The notes below the pieces were generated by a model, which made no database searches, was not told where the DNA came from, and saw only the letters and a list, made by a program, of their open reading frames with translations. This document shows, in pieces, positions 1 through 14,800 of a stretch of DNA of 64,000 bases (the stretch's first letter is position 1; the number at the start of each line of letters is the position of its first letter). The stretch is from contig MEHQ01001230.1 of the NCBI GenBank assembly GCA_008828725.1, positions 6,846-70,845 of the forward strand. Reading direction: 5' to 3'. This DNA comes from Saccharina japonica (lineage: Eukaryota; Sar; Phaeophyceae; Laminariales; Laminariaceae). Made by a program: the position numbers and the translations under genes.

Positions 1-17
1 CGAAGCATGCTTCCTAC

Positions 18-717
18 CTGTCCACCAGCGCGGGCGACGCTGTTCGCTCTCCGCCTGTCGCAGACGTCGCGGAGCTCTTGGGGCCTCGAGGACCCATCCG
101 GTGATTTCTCCACCAGAACCTGATCAGGCAGGCAAAGGCAAAGCCAAGGCAAGGAAAAGCAGGGCAAGACAAGGCAAGGCAAGGCGGAGTGAGCCGGTGC
201 GGAGCAATGCGGCGCGGAGGAAGTTGGTGTGGGTCGAAGAGGTCTTGAACTCATTTTAAGATAACGTGTTTGCCACCGGGCTAAAAATCGCATTCAGCAT
301 CCACATCATTATGATGATACCATCGTCATCGATCACTACCCTCGTCATCACCATCTCTACCGTATCATACCATGACCATCATCACCATCACAATCATAAC
401 CGTCACCACCATCGTTATCATCATCATCATCACCACCCTCCTCATCATCATTACGGGATACAAAGAAACAAGCCACTACATCCCCCCCAACTGCATGGCA
501 GATCACCGCCTGCCGTGCTTCAAAACGCGCAAAATCTTCCGTGAAAAGTGGCCCTAACGCGGTGTAAACAGCAGAGGTACTCAAGGAGTTCGTTGGTGGA
601 GGCGTTTCGTGGCGTAGCGATCGCACCTGTCCTTCGGTGACGATGTAAAAACGGTCACCGCCATCTCCGGGCGAGAAAATGATGTCTCCGGCGTCGTAGT
701 CTTCCTCGTGGCAGTAC
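18..717 (-). CDS. SulP gene exons 717-627 and 119-18: cyclic-nucleotide-binding-like domain
   Basis: Exon 717-627 encodes YCHEEDYDAGDIIFSPGDGG then DRFYIVTEGQ, the first half of a cNMP-binding fold: a beta strand, the G-D turn and a strand ending E-G-Q/E-V. Exon 119-18 continues in phase 0 with VLVEKSPDGSS, then RRRANSVARAGGQ, and ends at a GTAGGA donor. The phosphate-binding cassette (F-G-E and R-x-A-x-V) would be in the next exon beyond the window edge, so nucleotide binding cannot be judged. Such C-terminal domains are known in eukaryotic SulP members. Confidence 0.75.
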
Positions 718-3700
718 CTTCCGAGGGAGGGAGCGCAGCGAATCGGCACAGGCAGCATGGGCAGACAATTGAATATCAGTAGCACTGATAAGAGGCGCAC
801 CGATAGCACACACAACCAAGTGACGCACCGGTGTATGACATGGGCAAGTATTGCCACGACTGTAGGGCTGGAGGAAGCTTTGAACATCGCATTGATCTCT
901 CGAGGATGAAGAATCAGAACGTACACTGGAGTATGCTATTACCGTTGGGGTAGAAATAACAGCTTCGTGTGAAGACAACACACACACGCGAAACACTCCG
1001 AGATAAGGCCAATCAACTGAAACACGTTAAAAAACTGAAAAACAAACAAACACACAAGAATGCGAACAAACGCTTTACGATAGTGTTTTCTACTCACCCT
1101 GCAACTACGTGCGCGCGCCAAAATGTTTGTATGGGGCGCCCCCACGACTGCCTGCTAGGAACCCCTGCCCTTGTTCTGGCAGACCCATGAATCATGTACT
1201 GGTACAAGTGCCGAAGACAGTCACAATCAAACATGTCACCATAGGAGATCGGTGTATTTGGGTGAGTCGAGGCCTTTGCTCTCTGCTGGCCTTGCCATTC
1301 TGTTTTTAGTGCAGGCGGGCGACCAGCCAAGGGGTCTGACCGCGGCCATTCAGAACGCGTTTGCTACCGGGTACAGGGTAGTGCGGGATGACCCCGACGA
1401 GCGCCACGGCTATGTATGGACGCGCAGCTGTGTGCCCATTACCGTGGCGCTAGTGCCGTCTGTACGGCTGGAACAAAAGCCCGCCCACCGCACGGAGCGT
1501 AACAGGCCAACTTCATGAGCCCTGCAGCCCATACCAAGGCGAGGCAAGGCATGCCGAGCCGAGCCAGCCGTAAACCAAGCCAACCGTCTACAACCACGCC
1601 AAGCCCAACCTACGTAAACCAAGCCAAAAAGCTGTGAGCAGATACCTTTCTATACTATCCAGCACCGCGGCAACCACACCAAGCCAAAAAGCTGTGAGCA
1701 GATACCTTTCTATACCATCGAGCACCGCTGTAGCCTCCGGCAGCTCTAGTAGTTGCCTTAGAAGCTGCTTGATGGACACGGCGACAGACCTTGCAGACGG
1801 GCCGACGAACAGGCAGACGTACCGACGAACACACAGGCATATAAAAACGGCAGGTACACACGCGGCAGCAGAAGAAAGCGAGGGGTTCAGATTTCGCAGG
1901 TTAAGACTCGAAATGAAACACAATTTCGGTAGCTACGGCCATACCCTCAGGCCAGCCCCACCAAGTTCAGCAGACAACGGTGATCAATGAACCCAACAAA
2001 AACAGTACAACAAGGCCAATCCAATAATGTACTATAGGAGACTGCAGTTGGACCCCTTGACTGCCCACCCACCTACACTAAAACCAATATAATAACGCCA
2101 AAAGAGTGCATTGACGCCCCCCCCCCCAAACGGTCTCCCATGCATATATATATACAAGGTTCCCCTTCGGGGTTGTGGTTGACTCGAAATCCCGGGGAGG
2201 GGTGTCGCAAGCTGAAAAGGGTGAAAAGGGAGTTCACACAGCAGGCGTTCGTCCCTCGTGTATACCAGCTAATACTCGTACGTACGTAAGCCACCGGGCG
2301 AGAACGAAGAACATACAAAATAAATAAAAAACTTTTGAGAAGACGCATGCTACGGTAGAGGTGCACCATTTTCACCATTTTCTTTCTGAGAGTGGTCACT
2401 TGAGGAGCTTTCTAACCCACTCAAAACGCTCATTTTGGAGGAAAATTGAAGTGCTACTCGTACTACGTACAGCAAAAAAAACGACTCAACTCTATTTCCA
2501 AGTAGTTTTCACCGAAATGTGGTGGGTATTATTCCCACAGTACTCCTAAGCAAAGTGTCTCCCAGAGTCGTGTATCCAGCTGAAAAGGGGATACCATCGC
2601 TTGATAACTTACGTTGGTGACCTTGGAGCAGTCAAGGACGATGAAGCTCGGCATTTCGTCCTCCTCCTCCTCTTCCTCCTCGTCTTCCCCCTCCTCCTCC
2701 ACCTCCGCATCTACGTCGAACTCCACGCCCCCTTTCCGCCCGCCCCCGGCCATAAGAGAGCTTCCCTCCCCCTCCCCCCCCGTAGCCGATCCTTTCGGCG
2801 CTAGCAACACCCCTGACATCACCCCCCCGTTACCACTCTCCCCCCTGCGGTGGCTCCTCTGTGCGGGAGATAGCCTGCAGCTCGGGGAGCGCGGTGGCGG
2901 CCCCTGCTGCTGCTGATGCCGCCCGTTCGTGGTGGAGAGGATGCCCGCAGAGCTGTTGTGGTGGGCGCTGGCAGTCGCGGAGTGAGGCCGGTTGAAACGA
3001 TCGGCCTCTCCTCCTCCTCCTCCTCCTGCTCCTCCTTCTGCTTCCTCATCGCCAGCAAAACTGACCGACTTAGTAGGCTTCAAGAATCCGTCATTGAAGC
3101 TGCCACCGCCGCCGCCACCACCACCCCCGTTCTTCATGGGGCCATCTCCGCCGCTGGTGCCGACTCCGTTCTTCACGAAGCCGTCTGCATCGCTGCCACC
3201 CTTTGTGAGGCTGCCGTATGACCCGTCGCCGCCACCCAGGAGTCGCCGCCGGTCCTCGTCGCCCCCCAAGCTCCCCGAGCGCACGGCGCGGCCTCGAAGA
3301 CGGGCCGACCCTGGGGAGCGCATGCGATTCCCGCTACTGTTATAACGAGTAGTGTGCGCGTGTCCGAGCAGGGGAGAGGGGGCAATACAGCCGGGGACGC
3401 CAGACAGTAAAGTTAACGACTTGGCCCTGGTTCGGTCTGACCCCAACTTCAACAAAATGGTTGATATCCCACACTGAATCCTCACTAAATAATAGGAAAT
3501 TCCGAGAAATTTCCAAGACGGTCAAGGCTATAGGGATAGGGCTCAAAATCAAGCGTCTTTCGAAGCTACAATAGGGCTCCTAGGTCTATACACAGTCCGC
3601 GAGCCGGAGGGAGAACTGGAGGGGTGGGAAGGGGGCGTAACTTCGTGGAGTCCCTTTTCTTTTCTGGCAGGACGGGGGGCCGGAGGGAGAGTCGGGAGAC

Positions 3701-6700
3701 ATAGTGGCTCCGGCGGTGTTGAGGCCCGAGTGACGGTTTCACGTTGAAGAAACCCTTTTCGACTTTTGGGTCTCCAGAGGGAAAACATGGAAAAAAAAAA
3801 CGATTGCAGCATCGGCCGTTTTTTGTATGGCGGGCGATAGACACCGTGTCCCGAACTGCAGTGCAAGGAGTCATACGACGCGCGCGCGCAATTTTACCCT
3901 GCTACCGGCGCGAACGGTTGCGCGCTCACGCGACTCGTAGATAGCATCAACGTTATGATCTCTGGTTCGAAAGAAAGGTGAAGTGGAGAGAGCGGCGTGG
4001 ACGAGGGAAAATAGAGGGGGGCAAGGGGAGGAGGAGGAGGGCGCGGCGGCGGCGGCGGCAATGTTTGGGCCGTCTTTTATACCTAGAGCAGCAGTGATCA
4101 ACCCGGTACTAACTACAGGCGGCGCTAAGCGCAAAAGAGGCCTCATCCCACCGTCGGCGACACATACAACGGCGCAGGTCGAAGGAGCAGATGCCCCTGC
4201 CCCTTTCCTGTAACCACAACCATGAATATTCGTACCACATTTTTTATATTTTCAAGTGCCGGTTTACTTATGAGAGCATCGTTACGCGGCATCCGCGAGC
4301 CCTCAAGGAGAGGCCGCGATGCATGAGCGAGGAACAAGACAACTCGTTATCCCTTTCGGGACCCTGGCATACCGTTTAATGTGCCACCCGGGTGGAAAGA
4401 TAACACACCCCCTCCGGCGAAGTCCCACGCTGACTTTTTCGGCAATGGGGACAGTGCAACTACAAAAAAAACGAGTCTATGGAAATATCTAGATGCGATA
4501 TTTTGAAGCCATCGTTATCATTGTGTGTATCTTCCTTGGTTGGGAGAATCTCGGCTAGGAAATCCATCCCAGGGGGGGGGGGGGGTACTCATGTTGTGCA
4601 CGGCCGTAGTCATATGACCATAGACCCTCGCATCCCTACAATGCCGGGACGGAGCGCGTTGGGTTTTCACCAACCAGGCAGACATTGCTTGCACCAAGCG
4701 CGAAACGCCGTGGGGTATTGGGCGAGTCGCATGGAGGGGGAGCTGCATCCTGCTAAGAACCGCCTCTGAGGCGGACTTGCATATGGACGACAGCTTCAAT
4801 GAGTTAATTTAATTTCTGGTGTGGCCACTTCCGGAGACAGCAATGGGTTTTACTATGTAACTGCCTCGCGGACGCCTTACCATATCAACACTACGTGGTA
4901 CGACCATTCCCCTTGTGCGGAGCAAAGGTTCTCCACCCCGCACAAATGATCTACTCGACCGCCAGCTTTGGTGACCGCCAAAAAAGATAACAAAAAAAAC
5001 GGCACCCTGGTTGTCTAGCTCACGCAGCGAGTGGCGTGTTTCACAGCGTCGTTGCCAACCGACGCCAACCCAACGACCAGCTAATACTCTCTACGTACGT
5101 AAGCCACCGGGGCGAGAATCGCGAAGAAACATACAAAATAAAATTAAACCTTTGCAGGAAGACGCATGCTACGGTTAGAGGGTGCACCATTTGTCACCAT
5201 TTCTTTCTTGAAGCTGCGTCACTTGAGGAGCTTTCTAACCCCACTCAAAACGCTCATTTTGGAGCAAAATTGAAGTGCTACTCGTACCCGATGAAGGATA
5301 TTGCAACGAAAAAATGAAAATGCCGACGATTTTGGGTGAAGGATTCAGAAACAAAATCAGCCAAAACGTGCCATCTCTATCGTAGCACGCGTCTGAAAGC
5401 TAAAGAAAAAACAAGTGGCCACCGGGCAAGTAGGTAACCGGGCACGTAACACCGACCAGCCCGAACGAGTTGATAGTTACGGTAGTTCTATGTAACATCA
5501 TTGAATCTATACTGGCAAAACTAAAACTAACCCACGCCAATCACCTGAAGCTTTCTCGTCGGGAGAAGTGGCTGGTAGCCCAGAAGCTGGTCTGGTTGCC
5601 GTCGTCTTCGTACGAGGCGACGGACCGGATGAGCTGCGTCTCGCACCAGTCCATCGCCGTGAAGAACGTGGGGAACACGGCCACGTTGTCGTGGTCGATG
5701 GCCTTGTGGATGCTGCGCTCAGCGAGCGGCGACGGTGAAACAGCGACCGCAGCGAAAGGAAAAAAAAAAACACGCAAACACGAGAGAAATACGAAGCGAA
5801 ATTAGATGCAGTCTCTTGCGGTGACGTTGACTACGAAATAACGCCAAAACCGAATACGAAAACGCAGGCAAGAAAAAAAACGACGCTACGAAACGGACTG
5901 GCTTTGAGTATTATAACGGTCTCTCGGGCGGCGTAAACAGAAGGGGGCAGCAGAGGTGGATGGAGGGAAGGGAGGGGGGGAGGGGATGGAGGGGGGGGGA
6001 GGGGCAAGAGCGAGGGAGGGAGGGGGGGGGGGGGGGGGGGTGTACTCATGTTTGCAGGCCGTAGTCATATGACCATAGACCCTCGCATCCCTACAATGCC
6101 GGGACGGACGACGTTGGGTTTTCACCACCAGGCAGACATTGCTTGCACCAAGCGCGAAACGCCGTGAGAGTATTGGGCGAGTCGCATGGAGGGCCACAAG
6201 AGAGCTTCCCTCCCCCTCCCCCCCCGTAGCCGATCCTTTCGGCGCTAGCAACACCCCTGACATCACCCCCCCGTTACCACTCTCCCCCCTGCGGTGGCTC
6301 CTCTGTGCGGGAGATAGCCTGCAGCTCGGGGAGCGCGGTGGCGGCCCCTGCTGCTGCTGATGCCGCCCGTTCGTGGTGGAGAGGATGCCCGCAGAGCTGT
6401 TGTGGTGGGCGCTGGCAGTCGCGGAGTGAGGCCGGTTGAAACGATCGGCCTCTCCTCCTCCTCCTCCTCCTGCTCCTCCTTCTGCTTCCTCATCGCCAGC
6501 AAAACTGACCGACTTAGTAGGCTTCAAGAATCCGTCATTGAAGCTGCCACCGCCACCGCCGCCGCCACCACCACCACCGCCACTCCCGTTCTTCATGGGG
6601 CCATCTCCGCCGCTGGTGCCGACTCCGTTCTTCACGAAGCCGTCTGCATCGCTGCCACCCTTTGTGAGGCTGCCGTACGACCCGTCGCCGCCACCCAGGA

Positions 6701-9700
6701 GTCGCCGCCGGTCCTCGTCGCCCCCCAAGCTCCCCGAGCGCACGGCGCGGCCTCGAAGACGGGCCGACCCTGGGGAGCGCATGCGATTCCCGCTACTGTT
6801 ATAACGAGTAGTGTGCGCGTGTCCGAGCAGGGCAGAGGGGGCAATACAGCCGGGGACGCCAGACAGTAAAGTTAACGACTTGGCCCTGGTTCGGTCTGAC
6901 CCCAACTTCAACAAAATGGTTGATATCCCACACTGAATCCTCATTAAATAATGTAAAATTCCGAGAAATTTCCAAGACGGTCAAGGCTATAGGGATAGGG
7001 CTCAAAATCAAGCGTCTTTCGAAGCTACAATAGGGCTCCTAGGTCTATACACAGTCCGCGAGCCGGAGGGAGAACTGGAGGGGTGGGAAGGGGGCGTAAC
7101 TTCGCGGAGTCCCTTTTCTTTTCTGGCAGAACGGGGGGCCGGAGGGAGAGTCGGGAGACATAATGGCTCCGGCGGTGTTGAGGTCCGAGTGACGTTTCAC
7201 GTTGAAGAAACCCTCTTTGACTTTTGGGTCTCCAGAGGGAAAACATGGAAAAAAAAAAGACGATTGCAGCATCGGCCGCTTTTTATATGGGGGGCGATAG
7301 ACACCGTGTCCCGAACTGCAGTGCAAGGAGTCATACGACGCGCGCGCGCAATTTTACCCTGCTACCGGCGCGAACGGTTGCAAGCTCACGCGACTCGTAG
7401 ATAGCATCAACGTTATGATCTCTGGTTCGAAAGAAAGGTGAAGTGGAGAGAGTGACGTGGACGAGGGAAAATAGAGGGGGGCAAGAGGAGGAGGAGGAGG
7501 GCGCGGCGGCGGCGGCGGCGGCAATGTTTGGGCCGTCTTTTATACCTAGAGCAGCAGTGATCAACCCGGTACTAACTACAGGCGACGCTAAGCGCAAAAG
7601 AGGCCTCATCCCACCGTCGGCGACACATACAACGGCGCAGGTCTAAGGAGGAGATGCCCCTGCCCCTTTCCTGTAACCACAACCATGAATATTCGTACCA
7701 CATTTTTTATATTTTCAAGTGCCGGTTTACCTATGAGAGCACCGTTACGCGGCATCCGCGAGCCCTCAAGGAGAGGCCGCGATGCATGAGCGAGGAACAA
7801 GACAACTCGATATCCCGTTCGGGACCCTGGCATACCGTGTAATGTGTCCCCCGGGTGGAAATATAACACACCCCCTCCGGCGAAGTCCCAAGCTGACTTT
7901 TTCGGCAATGGGGACAGTGCAACTACAAAAAAAACGAGTCTATGGAAATATCTAGATGCGATATTTTAAAGCCATCGTTATCATTGTGCGTATCTTCCTT
8001 GGTTGGGAGAACCTCGGCTAGGAAAACCATCCCAGGGGGGTATCTTACCACCCGGGTGATACGGTACTTCCATCCTAAACAACGACAGAGTGTGCTCTTA
8101 CCAGCCATATACGAAGAGCGTGCACCACCGCAAGTACTCGTACAAGCATCACCATGCTATGCACGCATGTGTCATATCTTACATCTGTCGATACCCTACG
8201 CTGCACATCGGAGGACGCATGTCCTACCCTATAGTAGCCCAGCAGCCCGGGCTGCGATACTTCGTGTGGCCGATTCTGTATTCACCATTTTTTACTTTCG
8301 GGATTTTTTTCGCTCACAACTCCATAAGGGTACGACTTTCTCCCTCTCACTCAATCAACACCAGTGGGGGGGAAACTCACGCCCGAGACATGAAACGCCG
8401 ACCCAGGGCCTTGAACGCCCAGGAGCACCAGCGCTGAACTGCCTCTCCGGGGGTAACATCGGCTTTCGTCCTACTCCCCGCCGCTGATGATGACGCGGGT
8501 GGGCCTGCCCCCTGTCGCGCGTCTACCTCTAATGTCAAGCCGAGCATGCTTGTCACCTGAGTAGCATCAAGGGGGAGTGTTGAAATTGGGAGTGGAATAT
8601 CCTCCTTATACGACATACATCTTCGGAACGGCAGATACCAAAGGCAGCGCAAAGGCGCTCGTACAGTGTTTTAGGGTGGATCGGGATGTCGAGACAGGCA
8701 TTCATCCCCTCTCCAGCTAAACCAGAGCGTGCGATACCCCCCCCGGGGATGAGTACACCCCGCCCCCCCCCCGCCCTTCGACGCTGCTACCCATATGCAA
8801 GAAAATCCGCCCCAGAAGCGGTTCTTAGTCGGATGCAGCTCACCCTTCTTGCGACTCGCCGACGGTGCAAGCACTAAGCGCCTGGTCGGTGAAAACCCGA
8901 CGAGTTACGTTCCGGCATTGTAGGGGTGCGAGGGTCTACGGTCATACGACTACGGCCATGCATGGCATGAGTACAACCCCCCCCCGGGCCTCCACCCCGC
9001 CCAATCTCCCTTCTCTCTTGCCTGCTGAAGCACTTGCTGGGAGGAGCCGAAGAAAAGCTCGCCTCTGAGCTCGACGCACAGAATCTTCTCCCTGTGTACC
9101 TGTAGCAGCCGGCGTTGCGATGCCGGCCTCATGACCCTGCCTCTCTTGTGCACCCTCTCCAACGTGTTCCTGTCAGGCGCCGACGCCAAAATCACACCGC
9201 CGGGTACGAATAATTAACGGAGGGGGATTTTTTTTTTTTTTTTTTTATATCGCGGGCGGGGGGGGGGGGGTGGTGCAGTATGGTAACCTGGCCTACCGAC
9301 GATGATGGCATAAACAGCCTACGGCAGACGGTATAACACTGGTATGATAGTAGTCGTAGTAGTGGTAATTTTAAGGGTATTGTCGATAGTAGCAACAGCG
9401 GCAGCAAACAGCGGCAGCAGCAGCAGCGAAATCAGCGGCAGCAGTTCTCATAGACTTCCGACAAAAGGCAACTGAGGATAGGCAACAAGAGACCCCCGCA
9501 AAGCGCAGACAGGACACGCTTACTTGTGAACAGCAGCAGCAGTAGCAACAGCGGCCGCAGCAACAACAGCAGCGGGAACAACAGCATCAGCGGCAGTTAT
9601 CACTGTCTTCCGACAACAGAAAACCGACATATGCAACACTAGACCCCCAGAAAGCACAATACGCTTACTTATAAACAGCAGCAGCAGCAACACCCTTATA

Positions 9701-11811
9701 CGTATATGCACTCTTATATAACAGCAACAGCTGCAATAGCAACGGTGGCGGCAGCAGCAGCAACACGAGCAGTACCAACAGCAGCAGGCGGCCGTTCTCG
9801 CCGCCTTCCGGCGGACGCAAAACGCGCCCGAGGTGACAGCAGCCACCTCCGCCATTCCTTCGGAAGCGACGGGAGTACAAAATAACACACCACACGCATG
9901 CATATGTATGTACAACTGCGGTGAGCTTAGGCTTAAGCTTCACTTTACCAATCCACCAGTCGATAAAAAAATAAAAATAAAAGTGTCTGCCCTACCTCCT
10001 TTCGGAAGCGTAGTTGATGACGAAGATGACGACGGAGAACCCCACCCCGACGACCAGCCCCTTGTTCAGCCCGACCACCTGGATGGCGACGAACTGCGTG
10101 CAATGCGAAGCAAGCGTAGGTAGTAAGTAAATAAGCGATGGCGGGTGGAATAATCCAAGTCTCAAGTTCGGCACGACTACGTAATACATATTACCGACAC
10201 GATTGGTGCCCCACTGTCCCCCTCCCTATAGCGTTCCCCGCTCGCTCGCGACCCATCACTACAGCAGTACAGGCCACTTAGCTAAAAACATGAAATCTGG
10301 TCCAGGATGGATTTCCTATTACGAGCGACGGTACCTGAGAACAGAGAGCGCTTTGATAATCACCTCGCTACAACATGTACCTATGCTCGACCGCGATATT
10401 CTCAGAATCTTCGGCAATTACTGCAACATGTATCTACGCCCGACCGCGAAAAATTCAGAATCTTCGGAAATCACTGTATCATGTATCTATGCCCGACCGC
10501 GGTCATGTCAGAATCAAGAGGGACCTTTACTTTTGACTATCGTAAAAAAGGGATAGATTTTTTCACTGCAGATGAACAAGCGACGAGCAGGACCACCACC
10601 GCTAGAGTATACAAGTTTGACGAAATTTACAAATTCCCTGATGCGCGAGTTCCTCATGACAGCTTTATAACTTGTCGCTAAATTACAAGGCCGCTAGAAA
10701 TATCGGGGATGGCAATTACTGCAATACGGGTAATTACGCGTCACTGATTCCAGTATAAGCAATTTGGAAAAACTGACGTAATTACTTTTGTCCCGTTTTC
10801 CCGCGTAAAGAAAGCCTTCCTATCTACGTGGAAGCCCCTTCGCGGCCAAACAAATATGCCAGACGCGGTTTTATCAAATAAGTGTACTCCGGGGTGGGCA
10901 TATGTAGTAAGAAGCGTAATCAGAACCCACGATGGACCCAAAAAAAACATATCGCCCTACCAGTATGTTTTGTTGACCATACTGGTATTTGATTTTGATT
11001 AGTACAGCAGTACAGCAGTAATGGTGGGGCCGCGCAGCTGTACGACTAGTGTCATGCATGCGCGCATGTCGGAGATATCTTCGTATTTCGGGGGATGTCG
11101 GGGAGATATTCGTATTTCGGGGGACCATAGTAATCAGGACTCGTCACATACTAAACAAAAACCTAAACTTTCCAGCATTTTTACCGAGCACATTTGGCCG
11201 TAATTACTACGTTCACCCGTAATAGCGCTGCATTAAAACAGTTCGGTTACACCGGGCTAGTTCTAGTGGCTGATGCTGTACGTAATGACTAGAGCTGTGG
11301 ATCGGCAGGATTTAACGACGAAAAACTAATGGGTAGGTGCCGATAGCCAACGACGGTAACTAGCTTTACTAGTAAGTCATACGGCGAAGCCAGCTGATGG
11401 CCAGCCCAGTTGCCGACCCCGATACTATACATCGATCGACATCTCACCGTCGCTAGCAGGACGAGGTACTCGTGCGTCAGCAGCTTCTCCCGGATTTCCC
11501 AGAGCCATTCCACCGACAGGTCGACGGCTGGCAAAACAAAACCGCCACCAGTACCACCGCCACCACAACCAGAACAAGAGGGCCGGGACGTGACAGGACG
11601 GGAGCGCGCGATGTTAAGGGGGGGGGGGCAGCGAAGCGTCCTGTTTGCCTGCTTGCCGAGCATTTTTTTTTTAATCATTATCGTACCTGGTATGTTTTAA
11701 TCCTCCGGCGGACGGAAAGGCATAAAAACATAACCCTATTCCAACCGCACCGTAAACAAAGACACCTACAGTAAGTCTAATTTCAAGCAATATGCTCCCA
11801 AAAATGGGAGT

Positions 11812-11846
<35 letters not shown>

Positions 11847-14800
11847 GTACAGTATAGCAAGCAACCGCTCGACAGCATCTGGATAGTGCTCTCAACGACA
11901 TCCTGACATCTTGACAAACATTACGGCAATATCCCAACAACACATCAAAACCATCTCCACAGCATCTCGTATCCACAAAAAACCAACCAAACAAGGAAAA
12001 ACGAGCAAACTGGTTGTACTAAGCCTACGCCCCTCCTGGCATCTCCCTCTCCCCTCACCAATGAACGTCAGAGTCGCCGCAAAGAAGGCCAGCGGCACGT
12101 AAGCCAGCGGGTCGATGGTCACGAGGCATATGGCCAGCTCGGAGATCGTCACCACCCACCCGATGAGCCGAGTGTGACAGCCGGTCCTTCGAGTGAAGAG
12201 GGTCTGCGAGAAAATGTAGCTGGGACAGGCAAGCAGCAAGCAGCAGACACGGCAACACAAAACACGGCATGGTAGACCCGGTGAACGCAAGGGCTGTACG
12301 TATAGCATTGGACCAGCTTCGACAAAATGGTTGGGTTGTGTTGGCCGCAACCCTTCCACACGTCGGACAGATCTATCATCTTCAGATCATCTTCAGATCA
12401 TCTTCAGATCATCTACAGATATAGATAATCTACGTATCAGATGTATCATCTACAGATAGGTCATCTATATCGTCTGGATCCTAATCTGCCGTCCTGAAAC
12501 GTAGTGCAGGATCTGTAACAGTACAGATCCAACCCCGGAAACACGTCCTTATATATCGTGTGCAGGTTGTAGGGCTCCCACTCGACAACATGAGCTACTA
12601 CCGTTGTAGATGATACATTCATATATACAAGGTACAGATCAGATATCCATCTGCCCTCAAATATCTATTTAGTTGAGATACACAAGGCACAAGGTACCCT
12701 CTAGCCTACCACAAGACACTCTCTACGGGTAGCTTGCACTATTCAAAGCTGTTTCGTAGTGCCTGCGTCTGAACCAGGCGCTGCAGCACACAAACCGTAG
12801 CAAGCAAAGGACGCCGGCCGTGCGGGGGGCGTCGGCGAGTACCAGCCAAAACAACTTTGCACTCACCACTCCACAAAAACAGCAGAAATACAGCGGCAAA
12901 ACACTCGACAGGCAAGGCCAACCTCTTCTAACATGTTTGGGCTAAAAGCATCACCGACCATTTCGTTAGTTGTCTAAGGTCTATTCTACCGCAAAGGCCC
13001 TCCTGGGCTACTATTTGCCATGCTTGTTGCGCTGTTTTCATACTGCGCAAAAGTCGATTGAACGGTGTCCCCAAACGGGCGGGGTACCAATCGGCCTCTA
13101 GGGTAGACTGTCAACGTTTGACGACGGGAACACCAAACAATGTGGTTCAACCGGGGGGTCAAACTCGGCCGCGGTCGACCGTACCTGCCGGTGAACCCGC
13201 CCGTGAGGCCGCTTATGATGTTCGACCAGCCCACGGTGTTGAGCTCCTTGTTCGTGTCCAGCGGCTCCCCCATATCTGCATCAGTCCGAGATCAGTGCAG
13301 TTTGGGACAGGTCAAATCGTTAAAAAAATGCTTGCGTAGCGGTATATAGCGTCCCGTGAAAGCAATGCTCTGGTCCGATCAGGCACTGCGGGCGAGGAGT
13401 TTCTTTTTTCTTCTAAGTTTATGCTTTTTCAAGGTATCATCCCCGCGCGCCCTTCAGGGGGGCTCATTCTGACCCCCTCGATGATGATCATCATTACGAC
13501 CTTGGAGCATTCGTAGCTCATACCTGGAATCCCTCAAATCTAGCCCGTGGCCACAAAAAAAGGGAATAGATTAAAACATATTCTGATGGAAGAAAACCAG
13601 GCACAAATTATAATTATATATGTTGCGCCGCGAGGGTTAGGAGCGGCCCACTTCACGCGGTTTGGGCCTAAGACACCGCTTGTGTAGCGCCAAAAAAACT
13701 GCATATCGGTGTTGTGCCATCTTTTTCCCGAGGGCTAGAGTGACTTTTCACCTATAACCCAGAACCCACGATGAACCCAAAAACCATGTATCCCTCTATG
13801 GTCACTACCCACGATGAACCCATAAACCATGTACCGGTATCCCTCTATTTTCACTAACCACATTGGTTCTCATTACCGTTAGTACTATATGTGTTCCCCC
13901 GGAACAGTTGCAGCGGTGCCAACTATTGTTAGTATGTTATAATAGTTGGGTTTCATAGTGTGCAGGAAGGGTTCTTTGATGTTACGATACTTTTGGTGTG
14001 AAGAATGCAGTCCAGCCAACCCACAACCCCATTACCGGGTGGGCTAATGTAGTAAGAAGAGTAAGCAGAACCCACCATGGACCCAACAACCAGGTATATT
14101 CCCCTATGTTTACACACCATATACGGTTATGATTACTATAAATATGATACATATGTTCCAAGGTAAGATAAACTCCTATAGTACTGCACCCACAGCAGTG
14201 CTGCCAACAAATTACTTGGGAGTAGTGTGGTGTAATGTTTTCAGGTGAAAGCGTTTGCTATACGTATAGAGTGCTTGGGGGTTTCTCACCGATTTCGATG
14301 GCGGCAACGTCGAGGGTGGAGCTGAAGGCCACGACAAAGACCATGCCGATCCACACAGGCAGCAGGCCGGGCAGGGCGGACCAGACGACAAGGTCCAACT
14401 TGAACAGGCTGAACGACCACGAGAGCTCTGCCGGCTGGGTCACGGGCCCAACCAGTCCGTAGTCTCGAGCAGCCTTAGCCGACAGAAACGTAGAGAAAAA
14501 AAAGCGAAAAAAAAGCGCCAATAAATAGTTTAGCCCAGCGGATCGATGGAGAGGGTGTCTGAGCCAGAAATGTTTATCGATTGTATCTCGAGTTCTCGTC
14601 GAAGTAATGTGTTAATCGGCGCCAACAAGGTGCGGAAGTCCGCCTGACAGGCGGTTTTTAGCAGGATGCAGCTCAACCTCCATGCGACTCGCCGAACACT
14701 TAATGGCGCTTCGTTAATTGGTGCAAGCAATGCCTGTCCGGTCAGGGGAAAACCCAACGTGCTCCGTCCCGGCACTGTGTATGGGGATGCGAGGGGCTGT

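Noticed and set aside
266..544. Long His-rich open frame on the plus strand
   Set aside because: It is a by-product of CAT/CAC triplets within an intron and has no other coding signs.
1588..1923. Minus-strand frame with LLRQLLELPEATAVLDGI as the missing STAS exon
   Set aside because: It is generated by the 60 bp direct repeat and lacks STAS features and fitting splice phases.
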